Of a stretch of 21,210 nucleotides of DNA, positions 16,354-21,210 are shown one piece after another; the stretch's first letter is position 1; each line of letters begins with the position of its first letter. The notes under the pieces are model-generated. The model was not told the DNA's origin. It saw nothing but the letters and a program-made list of their open reading frames with translations, and made no database searches. The DNA comes from Phycisphaerae bacterium. GTDB lineage: Bacteria; Planctomycetota; Phycisphaerae; WQYP01. The stretch spans positions 1 to 21,210 of the forward strand of contig JABEVA010000378.1 in NCBI GenBank assembly GCA_013044065.1, written 5' to 3'. A program made the translations under genes and the position numbers.

Positions 16354-16710
16354 CTACAGGGCTGCTTTGAGCGTGCCGTTATGGCCGTTGCTGCCGGTGG
16401 CGGCTGGTGGGTGGCGAACCAGACCATGTACCTGCGGCACCTCCATGTGCGCCGATGGCCGGGGAGATTCGCAATTGGGGTGGTCCGTTGAAGCGGCGTC
16501 GGACCCATGGCCGTAACGCAGGTCAGCTTTTTCCATGGGGGACTTCTCGCCGGGATGGATACGCTTCCAGATCTCATCACGATCGACAGAAACCTCCCGC
16601 GGGGCCTGAATCGCCAGACGCACGGAATTGCGCGACCACTTAACCACCTTTACCTCGATGATGCCATCGATGATAATGCTTTGACCTTCAGTACGACTCA
16701 ATGCCAACAT
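16354..16710 (-). CDS. csrA: Carbon storage regulator CsrA with extended C-terminus
   Basis: CsrA dimers bind GGA motifs in mRNA leaders and control translation and stability of many transcripts. Residues 1-51 align without gaps to E. coli CsrA, with L4, R6 and R44 of the RNA-binding surface kept (MLALSRTEGQSIIIDG; APREVSVDRDEI). The family usually has 60-75 residues; this one has 118. The extra part, about 52-118, is His/Pro/Ser/Gly rich with no recognised domain. The ATG follows AAGGA at a 7-base spacing; that sequence itself contains GGA, so autoregulation is possible. No fliW or flagellar gene is nearby. The extension continues in the same frame without any sign of a lost stop, but a mutated stop codon in the ancestor is conceivable. 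Confidence 0.93.
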   Translation of the reverse strand: MLALSRTEGQSIIIDGIIEVKVVKWSRNSVRLAIQAPREVSVDRDEIWKRIHPGEKSPMEKADLRYGHGSDAASTDHPNCESPRPSAHMEVPQVHGLVRHPPAATGSNGHNGTLKAAL

Positions 16711-17058
16711 AACTGCTTCCTTTTCATCTTATGGCAACACCCACCCGGCTTTTCAGGTCGGTTTGCAAGTGCCCAGCGACAACACTAAACCCACTACTGG
16801 CGGGAGCTTTTCGCGTGCAGTACACCTTTGGTCATGGCGGTGCCTGCGGGCTTCGCTTGGTGCTCCGGCGCGGCCGTTGGCCTGCACTGATTGAATCGGT
16901 TCTCGGACGCGGAAACATGAATTTCTTTTATCGGGTCTGCGGAAATCGGTTTTTTTCAGGTGCAGGTACTTTCCGCGTGGCCTCCGCTTAAAGTCCTATA
17001 ATTTTGGGTACTGTTGCGATAGCCTTGGGCCAATGACTTGATCTGCCTGTCCTGCAGC
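16711..17058. other. Intergenic region upstream of csrA with repeated GCGGAAA motifs
   Basis: This 348-base stretch carries no convincing ORF or RNA gene. ACGCGGAAA (16907-16915) is mirrored by its exact reverse complement at 16970-16978, and a third GCGGAAA lies between them at 16939-16945, so alternative hairpins are possible. It should contain the csrA promoter, but no clear -35/-10 pair stands out on the minus strand; TAAGAT near 16727-16732 lacks a good -35. Confidence 0.4.
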
Positions 17059-18969
17059 TTAGGTGGTGCTTATTTCCTGATAGTATCGCCGCATCAGGTC
17101 CGACCGCGAGAGCAACCCCAAAATGGCCGGGGGTGCGCCGCCGGTTTGAGACGCTGCCAGCACCGCCAGGTGAGATATGTCATGGCGGGCAAACGCCTCC
17201 ACCGCCGACGCGATGGTGTCGGTAATTTTCAGCGGCGGCACATCCGTGCGCAGCACTTCACCCACCAGCAGCAACGGAGCCGCTTCCGGCTCAAGCATAA
17301 TGGGCTTGAGATCGTCAAGGGTTAACATGCCGAGGTAATTACCCTTGTGATCCTGCACCACAAAGTCGCTGACCGGAGCTTCCGCACTGCGCTGCAAAAT
17401 AGCGGATAGAGGCTCGTCGGGACGGGCCACGGTGGAGGTAATTAATGGTATTTGATCCAGACTCACTCGTTGCAGCGCGCTGAGGCCCACCGCCGCCCCC
17501 AGTTTTACGCCCAATTTTTTCAGCGGCAGCGTGTACAGGCTTTCGCCGATGAAAACCTGTTGAATGACCGTGGCGGTAACGGCCGAAAGCATGATCGGCA
17601 ACATGATGGCATAATTCCGGGTGAGCTCAAAAAGCAGGATGATGGCCGTGAGCGGAGCTTGAATAGTCGCGGCCAAAACCGAACCCATGCCGACCAGAGC
17701 ATACGTAGCCGGCTCAATTTGCGGATTGTACGTGTGCAGGACAATGCCCAGCGCTCCTCCACCGGCCGCTCCGATAAGCAGAACCGGGGCGATGATGCCG
17801 CCGGAACCGCCGGAGCCAAGCGTCAACGATGTGGCTACTATTTTCAGCAGGCATATCACCAGCAGAAATTCCAGCCCGATGCGCACGCTATGTCCGTTAA
17901 AGTGGTGGAGGCCGTTATACCAGTTCGGATCAATGGCTCGACGAATGGTTGGATAGCCATCCGAAAAGATCGGCACGTAGCCCTGGGCAAACCGATGGGC
18001 CATGAACGGATTATCGCGAAAGAGCGCCAGCACGACAACGCCGCACACGCCGGCGAGGCCCGCTCCCAGCATGGGGTAAAAAAATGTTCTGAGGTGTGCG
18101 TTGCGCCGCTGGGCGAGAGCTTCCACCCAGGTCATGGTCTGCGTAAAGACTACCGCCAGCATCCCACACACGACCCCTAAAAACAAATACCAGGGCAACT
18201 CCGGAAAGTTAAAGGCCAGGTTGCCGGTATTGAGCGGCATTTGGAACAGGCCGCTGGTTTGGGTGGAGCCGACAATGGCGTTGTACATGGTGGTGGAGAT
18301 CACCGAACTGATTACCACCGGGGTAAGTGTGCGGATGGAAAAATCGCGCAGCATAGCTTCCACCGCAAAAAGCACACCTGCGATCGGAGCCCCGAATACG
18401 GCACTGATTCCGCCTGCGGCACCGCATCCGATCAACACCGGTAAGTTGCGTCGCGAAATACCCACGCTATTGCCGACCAGCGAGCCGATGGATGATCCGA
18501 TGATGGCAATGGGGGCTTCCGGACCGGCCGAGCCGCCGGAACCGATGGTAAGACTACTGGCAATGATGGTTTCCGCACCCAGCGACGGATTGAGTTGGCC
18601 GGACTCCCGCGTTAAGGAAAGCAACACGCCGGCCAAGCCATGCACCGGCGATTTATCACGGCTCCAGAGCTTGCGCCACAGCACCAACAACAGGCCCCCG
18701 ACCATCAAGGGCAACGGTAGAAAAACGTAGCTTGGCCAGTGTGTGGTGGCACCGGAACGAACCGCCAGCGGCACAAATAAATAGTGATGGAAAAATTCCA
18801 CACATTCCTTAAACAGCCACGTGGCTGCACCGGTGGCTAAGCCGATGATAAAGGCCAACATCACCAGCAGGGTCTGCTCGCGCACGCCCCATTTAGCCAA
18901 TTGCTGCAAAGCGCGCAGCCGCCAAGCGTAAAACACTTTCAAAACACGGTTCTGGAATGGCCACTTCAT
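17059..18969 (-). CDS. ClC-family chloride channel/antiporter with CBS pair (copy 1)
   Basis: The 636-residue inner-membrane protein has the ClC fold (about 30-475) followed by two CBS domains (about 503-630) that usually sense adenine nucleotides. Pore motifs are present but altered: VHGLA (109-113) replaces the GSGIP/GHGIP helix-D motif, and GSGGSAGPEAP (143-153) replaces GREGP while keeping the gating glutamate E151. A second motif, GSGGSGGIIAP (385-395), corresponds to GxFxP. ClC proteins are Cl-/H+ exchangers or channels used in acid resistance and ion balance; the glutamate suggests proton coupling or gating, but the selectivity motif is unusual. It follows the second ClC gene on the same strand after 92 bases, so the two are probably co-transcribed. 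The start ATG follows a weak GGA-containing ribosome site. Confidence 0.93.
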   Translation of the reverse strand: MKWPFQNRVLKVFYAWRLRALQQLAKWGVREQTLLVMLAFIIGLATGAATWLFKECVEFFHHYLFVPLAVRSGATTHWPSYVFLPLPLMVGGLLLVLWRKLWSRDKSPVHGLAGVLLSLTRESGQLNPSLGAETIIASSLTIGSGGSAGPEAPIAIIGSSIGSLVGNSVGISRRNLPVLIGCGAAGGISAVFGAPIAGVLFAVEAMLRDFSIRTLTPVVISSVISTTMYNAIVGSTQTSGLFQMPLNTGNLAFNFPELPWYLFLGVVCGMLAVVFTQTMTWVEALAQRRNAHLRTFFYPMLGAGLAGVCGVVVLALFRDNPFMAHRFAQGYVPIFSDGYPTIRRAIDPNWYNGLHHFNGHSVRIGLEFLLVICLLKIVATSLTLGSGGSGGIIAPVLLIGAAGGGALGIVLHTYNPQIEPATYALVGMGSVLAATIQAPLTAIILLFELTRNYAIMLPIMLSAVTATVIQQVFIGESLYTLPLKKLGVKLGAAVGLSALQRVSLDQIPLITSTVARPDEPLSAILQRSAEAPVSDFVVQDHKGNYLGMLTLDDLKPIMLEPEAAPLLLVGEVLRTDVPPLKITDTIASAVEAFARHDISHLAVLAASQTGGAPPAILGLLSRSDLMRRYYQEISTT

Positions 18970-19061
18970 GTCTTTATTCCGCCGCTGGTGCCACGGTGCA
19001 ACCCGCGAGGTAACTTAGCGACTCTTGGTGAAAAATGCCAGAAGGAAAACGGTATGCTGGG

Positions 19062-20942
19062 TCAACTGCGCTGCCGATGTGCTGTGAGCAAATCATCGCG
19101 GGTAATAATACCCAGTATTTTGGAAGGCGCGTCGCGGTCCATCACCACCAGACGTCCGACCGCATGGCGCACCATCATCTGGTCCGCCCGGCGCAGCGAG
19201 CAATCTGAATAAATCACTACCGGCGGACGACGGATCATCGCGGAAAGCCTTGTCTCGGGCGGAGTTTCTGGATTCAACAAATCATGGGTGGTCAGTACGC
19301 CCAGCAGGTGTTGGTGCTCGTCAATAATTGGAAATCCATCATAGGGCATGTATTTTTCGTCGGTCGCCACCTTTTTACGGGCCGAGTCGCAGGTTTCATC
19401 ACCGCCTAGGCAAAATGGATCGGGGGTAAACGCCTCTTTCACCAGTACGCTGTCCATAAAATCGGCCTGTGGACGAAATAACGCCCGACCACCGCTGCGC
19501 GCAAATTTCTCCGTCAATAAATTGCTGCGCATGAGCGCGCAGGAAACCAGAAATGATGTAGTACACCCGGCGACGATGGGGGCCAGGCCGTTGGGCCGCA
19601 ACGTGGTTTCAAAGGCGAAAACAATGGAGGTTAGCGGCGTCCACGTGGCACCGCAAAATAGCGCCGCCATGCCCACCAGGGCCGCCGCCCGCACGTTCAC
19701 ATCCGCATGGGGAATCAAATGCAGAATGGTGATCGCCACCACCGCGCCCAGCGCGCTGCCAATATTAAACAGTGGAGCCATCGTACTACCCGATGTGCCG
19801 CTGCCCAGCGCTACCGTCCATGACACCATGCGCGTCAACAGGAGCAGCCCCGCAAATTCAAGTCCCCCCTTACCTCCTAGGATATGCCGGATGTTCACAT
19901 ACCCCACGCCCATCGACGGGTTAAAAATCAGCCCGCACACGCCCACCACAACCCCTCCCATCGCCGGCCACCACATCCAATGCACATGGCTGTATTTTTT
20001 GAACAGCCTCTCCACAAAATACAGACCATGTGTAAGCAGCACCGCTAGCAGCCCGCACATCACGCCGATTGCCGCGTAAATAGTCAATGGTTCCAGCGTG
20101 GGCACCGGTAACGCCGGCATGGCGAAGATCGGGGTGGTGCCTGTAACCGCAATCCGCAACCCGGCGGCAACGCCGCTGGCGATCGCCACCGCCAATATAG
20201 ATATCGGCTGGAATTCAAACAGCAGCAGTTCCAGCGCCATTAAAATGGACGCCAGCGGCGCGCCAAACGTCGCCGACATCCCGGCCGCCGCACCCGCCGC
20301 AAGCAACACCCGGCGCCTTTCTTTAGTAACGGTGATAATCTGCCCCACAATAGAGCCCAGCGCCGCACCGGTTGCAATAATTGGCCCTTCCGCTCCGAAA
20401 GGACAGCCCGTGCCAATGCTCACCGCCGCCGACAGCGGCTTGAGCACGGCCACTCGTGCGGGGATTTTACTGTCGTGGAACAGAGCGCTGGCCATCGCTT
20501 CCGGTATTCCGTGTCCGCGAATCATCTCCGAACCGTACCGGGCCATCAGGCCCACCACAATTCCACCCGCAGCCGGAATCAGCAACACCCACCAACCCAC
20601 ATGCGCCGTGGTAGGCGCGTAAAAGGCAAAAGAAAATTGCCCGCGGAAAGACAGATTTGTAAATAGCCCGATGAGCTTGAAAAGCGACCACGCCGCCCCC
20701 TCGCCCAGAACCCCTATGAACGCCGCCAGCAGACATAGAAACAACCCGCTGCGGTCGAGCAGCCCGCGCGAGTCTTTGGATGGGATCACCTTTCCCAGCA
20801 GGTCCGAATCGGGCTGCTGCGCAGGGTGGATATCAGGGCTCGAGGAGATAACCCCCAAAACGCCTCCGCTCAATCCCGGCGGCGCTGCCTGGTGTGAATC
20901 CTTAGGAATACTTTGAGCACGGCTGTCAGGCGCATCCACCAA
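19062..20942 (-). CDS. ClC-family chloride channel/antiporter with CBS pair (copy 2)
   Basis: This 626-residue paralogue has a Pro/Ser/Asp-rich cytoplasmic N-terminus of about 60 residues, the ClC membrane core (about 65-475) and a C-terminal CBS pair (about 497-620). Helix-D motif GHGIP (143-147) is close to the classical GSGIP. GAEGP (183-187) keeps the gating glutamate E185 while replacing the arginine of GREGP. GSGTSGSTMAP (380-390) corresponds to GxFxP. The motifs differ from those of copy 1, so the two may differ in ion preference or form a heteromer. The start is not ATG: TTG at 20942, with AAGGAG nine bases upstream, or GTG at 20939. It is the first gene of the tandem pair. No promoter is clear in the 173 bases upstream. 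Confidence 0.92.
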   Translation of the reverse strand: MVDAPDSRAQSIPKDSHQAAPPGLSGGVLGVISSSPDIHPAQQPDSDLLGKVIPSKDSRGLLDRSGLFLCLLAAFIGVLGEGAAWSLFKLIGLFTNLSFRGQFSFAFYAPTTAHVGWWVLLIPAAGGIVVGLMARYGSEMIRGHGIPEAMASALFHDSKIPARVAVLKPLSAAVSIGTGCPFGAEGPIIATGAALGSIVGQIITVTKERRRVLLAAGAAAGMSATFGAPLASILMALELLLFEFQPISILAVAIASGVAAGLRIAVTGTTPIFAMPALPVPTLEPLTIYAAIGVMCGLLAVLLTHGLYFVERLFKKYSHVHWMWWPAMGGVVVGVCGLIFNPSMGVGYVNIRHILGGKGGLEFAGLLLLTRMVSWTVALGSGTSGSTMAPLFNIGSALGAVVAITILHLIPHADVNVRAAALVGMAALFCGATWTPLTSIVFAFETTLRPNGLAPIVAGCTTSFLVSCALMRSNLLTEKFARSGGRALFRPQADFMDSVLVKEAFTPDPFCLGGDETCDSARKKVATDEKYMPYDGFPIIDEHQHLLGVLTTHDLLNPETPPETRLSAMIRRPPVVIYSDCSLRRADQMMVRHAVGRLVVMDRDAPSKILGIITRDDLLTAHRQRS

Positions 20943-21115
20943 AACCCTTTACTCCTTCCGCACCGACGGAACTTTAACAAGGTAAAACCAAATCAACTAC
21001 CGCTCACGGTACTGCAAAATAAGGTATCATCCTCCACCTGCACCATTCCGCAGATTCTAATAGCGTACGCTGGCGACGACAACCCGCGGCAGACCAACAT
21101 GGGCACATCGTCCGC

Positions 21116-21210
21116 CTAAATGATATTGACCGCCCGGGCCGCCACCAACGCCACAATCGCCACTGAAATCAAAGACTGGGCCATCATCAGTAATTTGGCC
21201 GGCCGCGCCA
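21116..21210 (-). CDS. C-terminal end of a membrane protein (cut by the window edge)
   Basis: The minus strand is open from the window edge to a TAG at 21116-21118, giving about 30 residues with a hydrophobic helix (LLMMAQSLISVAIVALVAA) and a short end, RAVNII. The pattern fits the last transmembrane segment of an inner-membrane protein; the family cannot be named from so little. It runs the same way as the ClC pair and ends 173 bases before it. Chance openness over 95 bases is possible. Confidence 0.45.
   Translation of the reverse strand, partial: ARPAKLLMMAQSLISVAIVALVAARAVNII

Noticed and set aside
16997..17002. Plus-strand TATAAT between csrA and the ClC genes
   Set aside because: No matching -35 and no plus-strand gene downstream.
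19348..20622. Two long plus-strand frames opposite the second ClC gene
   Set aside because: Pro/Ala/Thr-rich shadows of membrane helices on the other strand, with no ribosome sites.
1..21210. CRISPR arrays, tRNA or rRNA genes, intact transposases
   Set aside because: No regularly spaced direct repeats, no tRNA-like cloverleaf and no transposase motifs were seen on either strand by eye.

Overview
The window looks like chromosomal DNA of a GC-rich bacterium with a Gram-negative-type envelope. Lipoprotein, L,D-transpeptidase and lysophospholipid-recycling genes point to that envelope. My best guess is a planctomycete, perhaps Phycisphaerae-like, from the overall gene style, a homoserine dehydrogenase next to a phosphoglycerate-mutase-like proposed homoserine kinase, and a CsrA with a long tail. 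This placement is inference; there is no rRNA or other taxonomic marker here.

Layout. Positions 1-237 are non-coding and hold an imperfect palindrome that may be a dispersed repeat. A sugar phosphate isomerase-like TIM-barrel gene (238-1107) is followed on the same strand by a giant four-module lipid protein (1163-5101): LplT-like transporter, PlsC acyltransferase, acyl carrier protein and acyl-ACP synthetase. Converging on it with a 7-base gap is a translationally coupled minus-strand pair: an AlbA_2/GHKL-ATPase gene broken by a frameshift at a T8 run (6131-7310), then a ParA-like ATPase (5109-6134). Upstream of the pair are a possible scrap of an Ada-type regulator (7462-7539), galU (7542-8510), a proposed homoserine kinase (8607-9821) and hom (9870-11159), all on the minus strand.

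From 11416 a plus-strand promoter reads into a lipoprotein that looks like a fusion of E. coli YnbE and YdbL (11484-12164). An unrecognised multi-pass membrane protein follows (12143-13657) and ends at a clear terminator. recA (13703-14842), an L,D-transpeptidase with peptidoglycan-binding and LysM-like regions (14944-16182) and csrA (16354-16710) lie on the minus strand. A strong two-part hairpin sits between csrA and the transpeptidase. Two divergent ClC chloride channel/antiporter genes with C-terminal CBS pairs (17059-18969 and 19062-20942) form a minus-strand tandem. The last 95 bases encode the C-terminal end of another minus-strand protein with a hydrophobic segment.

Themes. Several genes serve the envelope: phospholipid repair, a YnbE/YdbL-type lipoprotein, peptidoglycan crosslinking and UDP-glucose supply. 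hom and its neighbour supply threonine precursors. recA and csrA are housekeeping and global regulatory genes. The AlbA/ParA pair is the only block with an accessory look. I see no CRISPR array, tRNA, rRNA or intact transposase.
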